The position numbers were made by a program, and so were the translations under genes. 64,000 bases of DNA from Flavobacteriales bacterium (lineage in GTDB: Bacteria; Bacteroidota; Bacteroidia; Flavobacteriales_F; PHOS-HE28), in the NCBI GenBank assembly GCA_016717225.1, contig JADKGB010000016.1, positions 1 to 64,000 on the forward strand, written 5' to 3'. This document shows positions 9,001 through 17,330 of the stretch, piece by piece. Within the stretch, counting starts at the first letter, position 1, and each line of letters opens with the position of its first letter. Under the pieces are notes generated by a model. It was not told where the DNA came from and searched no databases. It was given only the letters and a program-made list of their open reading frames with translations.

Positions 9001-12000
9001 GGTGTTGTGCTCGATACCGTATCTATTGGGTCTCCGATCACATCCACCACTTGCGGCGGATCGTTCACTGGAGTCACATCGATCAAAACGACCACCGTAT
9101 CGCACAACCCGTTGTTGTCGCAGACCACCACCGTCACCGTGTCGCCACCGTTGTAGTTCGGGTCGGGTGTGTATGTGATACAGGTATCGCCATCCGATTC
9201 CCCGGTGATCACCCCAAAGTCGGGGCCGAGGAAACTGTTCGTTGCATCGAGCGTGTCGTTCTCCGGGTCCGTGGCTGTGAAGCAGATCTGTAACGGCACA
9301 TCTTCCGGCGTGCTCACTGTGATCGTATCGATCGGGGTTCCATTGCCATCGGTGATCACAGGGCCGTCGTTAACAGGACCTACTGTTATGATCACCAGCG
9401 CTGAGTCACATTGTGCGGGCAGCGGATAGCCAACATCGCAGACCTGGTAAACCAACGAATCAACGCCGTTGAAGTTCGCGTTCGGCGTATAGGTGATGCT
9501 ACCATCCACGTTCACCGTTGCGGTGCCGTTCGCCGGTGAAGTGATAACGCTCGTGGATGTTGGATCGATGCCGCCAAGACTACCATCGGCAAAGTCGTTG
9601 TCGTTCACCAATACATCGATGATGACATCAGCGTCCTCATCCATGCTCGTGGTATCGTTCACCGCAACCGGTGGGTCGTTCACGGGATCCACAAAGATCA
9701 GTACCGCACCATTGGAGCAGAAGCCAAGGTCGGTGCAGATCGTATACGTGAATGCATCGGGCCCGTTGTAATTCGCGCCGGGCACATAGGAGATCGTGCC
9801 GTCCGGATTAACCGTCGCAGTTCCATTGAACGGCCCATCCACAACAACTACGGACGAAGGCAAAATGACACCTGTGATCGTGGTGTCGTTGTCCAGCACG
9901 TCCATCGTGAGCGTACTATCCTCTGGCAGGCTGAAGTTGTCATCCACCGCAAGCGGATATGCATTGGTAACGAGGATCACCAGGATCGCGGTGTCGCAGA
10001 GCGCAGGTAATGGCACACCAACGTCGCAGATCTGGTAGATCAACGTGTCGTTGCCCACGAAGCCGGGGTTCGGTGTGTACGTCAGTGTTCCATTTCCGTT
10101 AACGATCACCGTACCGCTGTCGGGTCCAACGATGATCGTGATACTTCCGAGATCGAGTGTGGACACATCCGTGGTGTCGTTGTCGTTCGCACTCACATTG
10201 GTGATCACCAAACTGTTCGGAAGCACATTGTCCAGATCCCCCAACGCGACCGGTGGGTCATTCACAGGAAGCACATCGATGAAGATCGTAGCGCCTTCGC
10301 AAAGGCCGCTCGGATCGCAGACCTGATAGGTGAAGCTTACGAAGCCGTAGTAGTTCGCGTTCGGCGTGTAGCTGAACGTGCCGTCAGCATTGAAGACGAT
10401 AGTTCCGTTCTGGGCAGCCGTTCCACCGTTGAACAGGTTCCAAGTGAGTGTGTTGTTCAGGTCGTCGATGTCGTAGTCATTTCCGCCAGCGTCACTGGTC
10501 AATGTTCCTCCGTCTTCCAAGAAGGAGTAGCCATCATCGAAGGCCGTTGGTCCATCGTTCAGCGGCAATACGTTGATATCCACGAACGCGGTTCCGCATT
10601 CAGCTGGAAGCGGCGTACCATCATCACAAACCTGATAGGCGAACGCATCGACTCCAACGTAATCCGTGAAAGGGGTGTAGATGATGCTTCCATCCAGATT
10701 CACCGTTACCGTTCCATGGCTTGGTTGTATGGTGATGGTCACCGAGCTTTCCACAATATCTCCGTCACTATCGCTGTCGTTCGCGAGGACGTCGATGATC
10801 ACCGGTGTGTCTTCGTTCGTATCCGTGTTGTCGTCAATTACAGCGGGTGGATCGTTCACTGCACCCACCGTGATGACCACCAGTGCTGGATCGCAGATCG
10901 CTGACGGGTCACAGACCTGATATGTGAAACTCACAACCCCGTTGAAACCGGCGTTCGGCACAAAGGAGAAGGCACCATCCGGATCCACTGTGAGCGTGCC
11001 GTTCGCCGCAGCACTCGATCCGTTCAGTAGGCTCCATGTCAGAGCGTCCCCGTCCACATCACCATCGTTTCCAGCCAAGCTCGCGTTCACCGTCACATCC
11101 TCATCGACGCTGAATGCATCATCGCCAGCGAAAGGTGCATCGTTGACGGGTGAAACGAAGATCGACACCACAGCCGGATCACACGCACCCGTCGGGTCAC
11201 ATACTTCGTAGAGGAAGCTTACCGTACCGTTGAAGTTCGCGTTCGGCACGTAGGTGAAGCTGCCGTTCGCGTTCAGGGTAAGCGAGCCGTTGGCTAATGC
11301 CGTACCGCCGCTCACCAGGCCCCAAGTGAGCTGACCAGTAGTATTGTCCGCGTCGCTGTCATTGTCGGCCACCGTGCCGGAAAGGCTGGCGTCCTCGTTC
11401 ATGGTGAACGCGTCGTCGTTCGCCACCGGGGCATCGTTCGATGGCGTTGCGTCGATGGTGACGATGGCTTCGTCGCACAACGGTTCCGCATCGCAGGCCT
11501 GGTAGGTGAAGCTCACCGAACCGTTGAAGTCCACGTTCGGCATCCAAGTGAACGTGCCATCCGGGTTGAACACAAGCACGCCGTTGTCACCCGCGCTTCC
11601 ATCGTCCAGCAAGGTCCACGTGAGCGGACTGTCCACATCGCTGTCATTACCGGACACGGTGTTGGACAAGGAACCATCCTCCGGTATCGTGAAGTTATCG
11701 TCGTTCGCCACCGGCGCATCGTTCACCGGTAGAACGGTGATGGTCACGGTACCACCGTCGCAGAACAGCAGCGGGTCGCATACCTCGTAGGTGAACGAGA
11801 CCACGCCATTGTAGTCGGCGTTCGGTGTCCAACTGAAACTGCCGTCCGCGTTGAAGACGAGCGTCCCGTTCACCGCTGCGGTCCCACCGCTCACGAGGTT
11901 CCAGGTGAGCATATCTCCGTCCGGATCACTGTCGCCGCCTGTAACCGCGCTGTTGATGGCGTTGTCCTCGTTGGTGAGGAAGTCGTCATCGCCCGCGATC

Positions 12001-15000
12001 GGCGCATCATTGTCACTGCCGACAAGTATCGTCACTTCGGCCGCGTCGCACAATCCACCGGGATCGCACACCTGATAGGTGAAGCTCACGCTACCGTTGA
12101 AGCCCGCGTCGGGCACATACGTGAAGGTTCCATCCGCGTTGAAGGTGACCGCACCGTTGCTCTCCGCCGTACCTCCGCTGACCAGGCTCCATGAGAGCTG
12201 GCCGTTCGTGTGATCGATGTCGCTGTCATTGCCGGTCACACTGCTCACGAGCGTAGCATCCTCGATCACACCGAAGATGTCGTCGTTCGCGATGGGTCCA
12301 TCGTTCACGGCGTTCACAACTATGGTCACCGTGGCAGGATCGCAGGCGTTGGAGGGATCGCAAACCTGATATGTGAAGCTCACCGAGCCATTGAAGTTCC
12401 CATTGGGCACGTAGTTGAACGTACCGTCCGTATTGAAGGTGAGCGCTCCATTGACCGCAGCACCTCCCCCGCTCAACAGCGCCCAAGTGAGCTGCCCGTT
12501 CGTGTTGTCCGGATCGCTGTCGTTGCCAGTGACGCTCTGTGCCGTAAGTGTGCCGTCCTCGTTCATCGTGAACCCGTCATCGTTCGCTACGGGTTGATCG
12601 TTCACCGCGGTCACATTGATCGTGACCAATGCATTGTCGCAAGCACTGCCCAGATCACAGAGCTGGTAGGTGAAGCTCACACTGCCTGTGAAGTCCGCGT
12701 TCGGGGAGTAGGTGAACGTACCATCGGCGTTGAACTGGAGCGTACCGCTGGCCGCGGCCGTGCCTCCGCTCACGAGGCTCCACGTGAGCTGCGCGTTCGT
12801 GTTGTCGATATCACTGTCATTTCCACCTACGCTATTCACGAGCGTAACGTCTTCATTCATGGTGAAGCCGTCGTCATTCGCCACAGGTGTGTCGTTCACC
12901 GGGTTCACGGTGATGGTCACGGTCGCTGGATCGCATGCATTACTCGGATCGCAGACTTGATAAGTGAATGTCACCGCGCCATTGAAGTCCGCGTTCGGCG
13001 TATAGTTGAACGTGCCATCCGCATTGAAGACGAGCGTGCCATTGGTCGCAGCTGTTCCGCCGCTCACAAGGCTCCATGTGAGCAACGCGTTGGCTGTTTC
13101 CGTATCACTGTCGTTACCGTTCACGCTCTGGCCGGTCAGCGTGCCATCCTCGTTCATGGTGAACGCTTCGTCTCCGGCAGTCGGTGTGTCGTTCACCGGA
13201 TCCACGGTGATGGTCACCGTGGCATTGTCGCACAGCGGTCCGGGGTCGCAGAGCTGATAGGTAAAGCTGACCGTGCCGGTATAGTCCGTGTTCGGCGTGT
13301 AGTCGAACGAACCATTGACGTTGAAAACCAGCGTACCATTTGCCGCAGCCGTTCCCCCGCTCACCAAGCTCCACGTCAAGGCGGCGTTGGCCGTCTCCGT
13401 ATCGCTGTCGTTGCCGGTGATGCTCTGGGCCGCTAGCGCACCGTCTTCCGCCATGGTGAAGCTATCATCGTTCGCAACGGGCGTATCGTTCACCGGGGTT
13501 ACGGTGATGGTCACGATCGCGGGATCGCACGCGCTGCTTGGATCGCACACCTGATAGGTGAAGCTCACTGATCCATTGAAATTCACGCCCGGCGTGTAGG
13601 TGAAGGTTCCGTCAACGTTGAGCACGAGTGAGCCGTTCGCAGCGGCTGTACCTCCGTTCACCAGGGACCAGACCAGTCCTGCGTTCGCCGTTTCCGTGTC
13701 GCTGTCGTTGCCACCGACCGTTCCGGAGAGGGTCACATCTTCGTTGGTGGTGAAGGGATCATCGTTCGCGACCGGTGCATCGTTCACAGGTGTCACCGTG
13801 ATGACCACCGCGGCTGGATCACACGCATTGCTCGGATCGCACGCTTGGTAGGTGAAGCTCACCGCTCCATTGAAATTCGCGTTCGGCACATAGCTGAAGC
13901 TTCCGTTCGCGTTCAACGTAAGCACGCCGTTCGCAGCGGCTGTTCCACCGCTCACTACGGTGAAGGTGAGCACATCGCCATCCGCGTCCGTGTCGTTTCC
14001 GGTCACGTTCGCGTTGAGGGTATTGTCCTCTGGTGTACTGAAGCCGTCATCATTCGCGACCGGTGTGTCGTTCGTGCCACCCACGTTGATGGTCACGGTC
14101 TCATTATCACACGCATTACTTGGATCGCAGAGCGTGTAAGTGAAGCTCACGCTTCCGTTGAAATTGGCGTTCGGCGTCCACGTGAAGGTTCCGTCGTTGT
14201 TGAAGTTGAGCGTGCCATTCGTCGCAGCGGTGCCACCGCTGAGCAACGTCCACGTCAGCTGTCCGTTCGTGTTGTCCGCATCGCTGTCGTTACCGCCGAC
14301 CGTATTGCTCACCGCGACATCCTCAGCGGTATTGAAGGTGTCATCGTTCGCGACAGGCGTATCGTTCACTGCGTTCACCGTGATGGTCACGGTCGCATTG
14401 TCGCACAATGGCCCCGGATCGCAGACCTGGTAAGTGAAGCTCACGCTGCCGTTGAAGTTGGCGGTTGGCGTGTAGTTGAACGTACCATTCGCGTTGAACA
14501 CCAGCGTGCCGTTCGCAGCGGCCGTGCCCCCGTTCACCAAGCTCCACACAAGTGAGCCGTTCGCCGTTTCCGTATCGCTGTCGTTGCCGGTCACACTTTG
14601 TGCCATGAGCATTCCGTCCTCGTTCATGCTGAACGAGTCGTCGTTCGCGATGGGCGCATCGTTCACCGGGCTTACGGTGATGGTCACCGTGGCGGGATCA
14701 CACGCGTTGGATGGGTCGCACAACTGGTATGTGAAGCTGACACTGCCGCTGAAGTTCGCGTCCGGAGCGTATATGAACGTGCCATCGCTGTTGAACGAGA
14801 GCGAGCCGTTCGCTGCCGCCGTTCCACCGCTCAGGATGCTCCAAGTGAGTTGTGCCGCTGTGTTGTCGGGGTCGCTGTCGTTGCCGGAAACGGTAGTGCT
14901 CAACGTGCCGTCCTCGGCAACGCTGAAGTTGTCATCGTTCGCCGTAGGGCCGTCGTTCAGCGCGTTGATGGTGATCGTTACCGTGGCCTGATCACAGGCC

Positions 15001-15497
15001 GCGCTTGGATCACAAGCCTGGTAGGTGAAGCTGACCGTGCCGTTGTAGTTCGCGTTCGGCGTGTAGTTGAACGTGCCGTTCGCGTTGAACGCCAATGTTC
15101 CGTTCGCAGTCGCAGTACCACCACTGATCAAGCTCCACACAAGCTGCGCGTTCGTGTTGTCGCTGTCGCTGTCGTTGCCCGTTACGCTTTGCGCCGCGAG
15201 GCTCGCATCCTCGTTCATGGTGAACGTATCGTCGTTCGCTACAGGCGGGTCGTTCACCGGGTTCACTGTGATGGTGACCGTTGCTGGGTCGCACGCATTG
15301 CTCGGATCGCAGGCTTGATACGTGAAGGTGACAGGGCCATTGAAGTTCGCGTCAGGAGTGTAATTGAACGTACCGTTCGCATTGAAGAGGAGTGTCCCGT
15401 TCGCCGAAGCTGTTCCGCCGCTCACCAAGCTCCATGCGAGCTGTGCGTTGGTATTGTCCGGATCGCTGTCGTTCCCTGCTACGCTCTGTGCGGTGAG
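6096..15497 (-). CDS. Giant repeat adhesin, C-terminal part after a frameshift
   Basis: About 3,130 residues made almost entirely of tandem cadherin/Ig-like repeats of 90-100 residues. The typical repeat core is ANDDxFxxNED, GNDSD, LTWSLVSGGTAAANGTL, NYTPNANFNGSVSFTYQ and CDPSxACDxATVTITV. The last 95 residues form a gliding-motility-associated (CHU_C / type B) T9SS domain: IPQGFSPNNDGFGDTW, FNRWGNEVY, WDGVLPVGTYWYLLDL and a final GYIYLNR. The piece has no signal peptide. Its first candidate start is only a TTG at 15426-15428 inside a repeat, and its frame continues cleanly upstream to 15497. There a single missing base joins it to the preceding open frame. It is therefore the rest of the gene starting at 19393. 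Role inferred: surface adhesion or gliding. It is followed by PorP/SprF with a 4-base overlap. Confidence 0.85.
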   Translation of the reverse strand, partial: LTAQSVAGNDSDPDNTNAQLAWSLVSGGTASANGTLLFNANGTFNYTPDANFNGPVTFTYQACDPSNACDPATVTITVNPVNDPPVANDDTFTMNEDASLAAQSVTGNDSDSDNTNAQLVWSLISGGTATANGTLAFNANGTFNYTPNANYNGTVSFTYQACDPSAACDQATVTITINALNDGPTANDDNFSVAEDGTLSTTVSGNDSDPDNTAAQLTWSILSGGTAAANGSLSFNSDGTFIYAPDANFSGSVSFTYQLCDPSNACDPATVTITVSPVNDAPIANDDSFSMNEDGMLMAQSVTGNDSDTETANGSLVWSLVNGGTAAANGTLVFNANGTFNYTPTANFNGSVSFTYQVCDPGPLCDNATVTITVNAVNDTPVANDDTFNTAEDVAVSNTVGGNDSDADNTNGQLTWTLLSGGTAATNGTLNFNNDGTFTWTPNANFNGSVSFTYTLCDPSNACDNETVTINVGGTNDTPVANDDGFSTPEDNTLNANVTGNDTDADGDVLTFTVVSGGTAAANGVLTLNANGSFSYVPNANFNGAVSFTYQACDPSNACDPAAVVITVTPVNDAPVANDDPFTTNEDVTLSGTVGGNDSDTETANAGLVWSLVNGGTAAANGSLVLNVDGTFTYTPGVNFNGSVSFTYQVCDPSSACDPAIVTITVTPVNDTPVANDDSFTMAEDGALAAQSITGNDSDTETANAALTWSLVSGGTAAANGTLVFNVNGSFDYTPNTDYTGTVSFTYQLCDPGPLCDNATVTITVDPVNDTPTAGDEAFTMNEDGTLTGQSVNGNDSDTETANALLTWSLVSGGTAATNGTLVFNADGTFNYTPNADFNGAVTFTYQVCDPSNACDPATVTITVNPVNDTPVANDDGFTMNEDVTLVNSVGGNDSDIDNTNAQLTWSLVSGGTAAASGTLQFNADGTFTYSPNADFTGSVSFTYQLCDLGSACDNALVTINVTAVNDQPVANDDGFTMNEDGTLTAQSVTGNDSDPDNTNGQLTWALLSGGGAAVNGALTFNTDGTFNYVPNGNFNGSVSFTYQVCDPSNACDPATVTIVVNAVNDGPIANDDIFGVIEDATLVSSVTGNDSDIDHTNGQLSWSLVSGGTAESNGAVTFNADGTFTYVPDAGFNGSVSFTYQVCDPGGLCDAAEVTILVGSDNDAPIAGDDDFLTNEDNAINSAVTGGDSDPDGDMLTWNLVSGGTAAVNGTLVFNADGSFSWTPNADYNGVVSFTYEVCDPLLFCDGGTVTITVLPVNDAPVANDDNFTIPEDGSLSNTVSGNDSDVDSPLTWTLLDDGSAGDNGVLVFNPDGTFTWMPNVDFNGSVSFTYQACDAEPLCDEAIVTIDATPSNDAPVANDDAFTMNEDASLSGTVADNDSDADNTTGQLTWGLVSGGTALANGSLTLNANGSFTYVPNANFNGTVSFLYEVCDPTGACDPAVVSIFVSPVNDAPFAGDDAFSVDEDVTVNASLAGNDGDVDGDALTWSLLNGSSAAANGTLTVDPDGAFSFVPNAGFNGVVSFTYQVCDPSAICDPALVVITVGAVNDPPAVIDDNTDTNEDTPVIIDVLANDSDSDGDIVESSVTITIQPSHGTVTVNLDGSIIYTPFTDYVGVDAFAYQVCDDGTPLPAECGTAFVDINVLPLNDGPTAFDDGYSFLEDGGTLTSDAGGNDYDIDDLNNTLTWNLFNGGTAAQNGTIVFNADGTFSYTPNANYYGFVSFTYQVCDPSGLCEGATIFIDVLPVNDPPVALGDLDNVLPNSLVITNVSANDNDTTDVSTLDLGSITIIVGPDSGTVIVNGNGTLTYTPNPGFVGNDTLIYQICDVGVPLPALCDTAILVILVTNAYPLAVDDNFSLPEDSTLTMDVLDNDTTITGVILPSSVVVVDGPFNGTATVNPDGTISYVPGANYNGPDAFTYTICTDLGFCSNGAVLIFVDPVNDPPVAVNDTTSMDEDADVIIDVLVNDNDFADGSLGGIDPTSTSVITSPANGTATVNVDGSITYTPNANFNGVDSLVYQVCDVGYPLPAQCDSALVIITVGPVNDGPVITDGNGTPIDTITVSTPEDVPLQICFTATDPENDTLDATNSFLGPDFGVITGESDGDTCITYTPDPNYNGGDTVTVVVCDNNGLCDTVVVLIDVTPVNDPPQVVDVIGDPIDTVSSTTPEDTPITICLDVIDIDGDPVEVSGVLSGPQIGSVTELADGDTCFLYTPDPDLNGVDTLQLLVCDNNGGCDTLTVIIDVTPVNDPPVIGSPFGAYTDTLTIFTLEDLAIDICIEAVDVDGDTLEVISVPYGPFTGTATNVQNGDTCLTYTPDPSFIGTDTLIAVVSDGNGGTDTLVVIIQVLEQNDPPVIVDGGGTPIDTLAVTTPEDTPIQICLDAIDPEGFPVDATNVLPIVLNGFINGLADGDTCITYTPLPNYNGIDSIYVFVCDGFNACDSVLVIITVTPTNDPPVITDPGFVSIDTLFVSTEVNTATTVCLTALDIDGDTLDVTAILNGPLNGLADSFNDGDTCFVYTPNPSYVGGDTLTAVVCDNSGACDTVLVIIDVTGVNTPPIIVDGNFSPTDTLTYTTPEDQAITICITAIDLDGDTLDITGIFGGPVNGSANGIADGDTCFTYTPNPDWNGSDTVNVIVCDNNGGCDTVLVIIDVTPVNDPPIIIDGGDPVDTLNTTTPQDIPIVICLDAIDVDGDTLDVTVVVDPPGNGTVSGIANGDSCFTYTPDPGFTGSDTVTVVLCDNAGACDTVTVIIGVTPVTSNDPPIAVDDVANTDVDTPVTVVVLTNDSDPNGDPITVTGASASNGTVVINGDGSITYTPSTGFCGTDTIFYTICDPGLLCDNAIVVVTVDCPPVNDPPIAVDDVANTDANTPITVVVLTNDSDPNGDPITVTGASASNGTVVINGDGSITYTPSTGFCGTDTIFYTICDPEPLCDNAIVVVTVECPPVNDPPIAVDDSTGTEPDTPLLIDVLDNDSDPNGDPLTVTSADASNGTVVINSDGTLSYTPTDGFCGVDTITYVVCDQEPLCDGAFVFITIECPDTTGLLIPQGFSPNNDGFGDTWTITGLDKYPLAKVTIFNRWGNEVYSAEPYGNDWDGRSTNSLTWDGVLPVGTYWYLLDLGVEGEEVRTGYIYLNR
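6647..7210 (-). repeat. Two near-identical 282-bp adhesin repeat units
   Basis: Two tandem units (6647-6928 and 6929-7210) encode 94-residue repeats with nearly the same protein sequence (AVDDVANTD, NDSDPNGDPITVTGASAS, GTVVINGDGSITYTP). They share long identical DNA stretches, for example around 6725-6780 and 7007-7060. They are far more alike than other neighbouring repeats, indicating a recent duplication or gene conversion. Confidence 0.85.
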
Positions 15498-17330
15498 GCC
15501 CCTTCCTCGTTCACGCTGAAGCCGTCATCGCCCGCAACCGGAGCATCGTTCACCGCGTTCACGGCGATGGTCACGGTGGCGGGATCGCACGACGGTCCGG
15601 GATCACACACTTGGTAGGTGAAGCTGACGCTGCCATTGAAGTTCGCGTTCGGCGCATAGTCGAACGTGCCGTTCGTATTGAAGACCAACGTACCGTTCGC
15701 CGCGGCCGTGCCACCGCTAACAAGGCTCCAAGTGAGCTGTGCGCCGGTGTTGTCCACATCGCTGTCGTTCCCTGTGACACTTTGCGTGATCAGCGCTGCG
15801 TCCTCGTTCACGGATACGCCATCGTCGTTGGCGATCGGCGTGTCGTTCGCCGCGTTCACAGTGATGGTCACCGTAGCTGGATCGCAAACACTGCTGGGAT
15901 CGCAGGCTTGGTAGGTGAAGGTTGCACTGCCGCTGAAGTTCGCCGATGGCGTGTAGTTGAAAGTGCCGTTCGCAATGAACACGAGCGTACCATTGGCAGT
16001 AGCTGTTCCACCGCTAACCAGCGCGTACGAGAGTGGATCACCATCCGGATCGCTGTCGTTGCCGTTCACACTTTGTGCCGTGAGCGCCACATCTTCGCTG
16101 GTGCTAAAGCCATCATCCGTGGCAATGGGCGCATCATTGGCCGAGCCGACGTCGATGGTCACCGTAGCGGGATCACATGCGCTTGAAGCATCGCAGACCT
16201 GATACGTGAAGCTCACGGAACCCGTAAAATCCAATGCGGGTGTGTATATGAAATCGCCTGTACTCGTGAAGTTCAATGTGCCGTTCGCAGCCGCTGTGCC
16301 ACCACTTACCAAGCTCCAGGTCAACTGCGCGGTCGTATTATCGACATCGCTGTCGTTGCCCGCAACACTGGCAGTCAATGCGACATCTTCGCCCGTCGCG
16401 AAACCATCATCATTCGCCACCGGCGTATCGTTCACCACGTTCACCGTAATGAATACCGTTGCCGGATCACAAGCCGCGCTCGGATCACAAGCTTGGTAGG
16501 TGAAGCTGACCGATCCGTTGAAGTTCGCGTTGGGCGTGTAGGTGAATACACCGGCAGCGGTCATACTCAAGGTGCCGTTCGCACCGGCCGTGCCAGCGTT
16601 GATGATGCTCCAGGTCAACTGACCATTCGTGTGGTCCGGATCACTGTCGTTGCCGATCACGCTCTGTCCGTTGATCGTGCCGTCCTCGTTCACCGAATAG
16701 CTGTCGTCGTTCGCCACCGGCGCATCGTTCAGCGCGGCGACGTTGATGGTCACAGTGTTCGTGTTGTCGCAGAGCGGTTCCGGATCGCAAACGCCATACG
16801 TAAAGCTGACGCTGCCGTTGAAGTTCCCATTGGGTGTCCAGTCGAAGGTGCCGTTGGCGTTGAACACGAGCGTGCCATTCGTTGCTGCCGTTCCACCATT
16901 GATCAAACTCCAGGTCAACTGAGCGTTCGTGTTGTCCACGTCGCTGTCGTTGCCTATTACGCTCTGGCCTGTGATGGCCAAGTCCTCATTGGTACTGAAG
17001 CTGTCGTTGTTGCCAACAGGTGCGTCATTCACCGCGTTGATGGTGATGGACACCTCCCCTTCATCACAAAGATTGTCGTCATCGCAAACGGTGTAGGTGT
17101 AGCTGACCGAGCCGTTGAAGTCCGTATCCGGTATGAATGTGAAAGTGCCGTCGGCATTGACCACGACGGAACCGTTCACTTCGGCGGTGCCACCAGCGAG
17201 CAAGCTCCACGTGAGAGTCGCGTTGGCATCATCCGCATCGCTATCGTTCGTGCCGAGGTCGCCATTCAAAGCGACATCCTCATTCACACTGAAGGCATCA
17301 TCGCTGGCAACAGGATAGGCGAGCACCAAG
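7211..17330 (-). repeat. Tandem cadherin/Ig-like repeat array inside the giant adhesin
   Basis: By reading the translation I count about 37 repeats in the whole gene, each near 280-300 bp. The two near-identical units at 6647-7210 and one more copy before the C-terminal domain belong to the same array. Three subtypes occur. Repeats of the N-terminal half are close copies with SGGTAAANGTL. A middle group is more divergent. A C-proximal group of seven (about 7230-9380) carries extra cysteines (ICxxAxD, GDTCxTYTP, VCDNxGxCD). The periodic antisense open frames over this stretch are a by-product of the repeats. Confidence 0.8.

Noticed and set aside
12210..13436. Plus-strand open frame of 408 codons opposite the adhesin, with similar ones over the repeat array
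   Set aside because: The frames recur with the repeat period and are rich in Val/Arg/His/Glu; they are shadows of the sense repeats.
6096..17330. Tandem array considered as CRISPR or satellite DNA
   Set aside because: Units are about 280-300 bp, in frame and encode a recognised domain fold; there are no short spacers.
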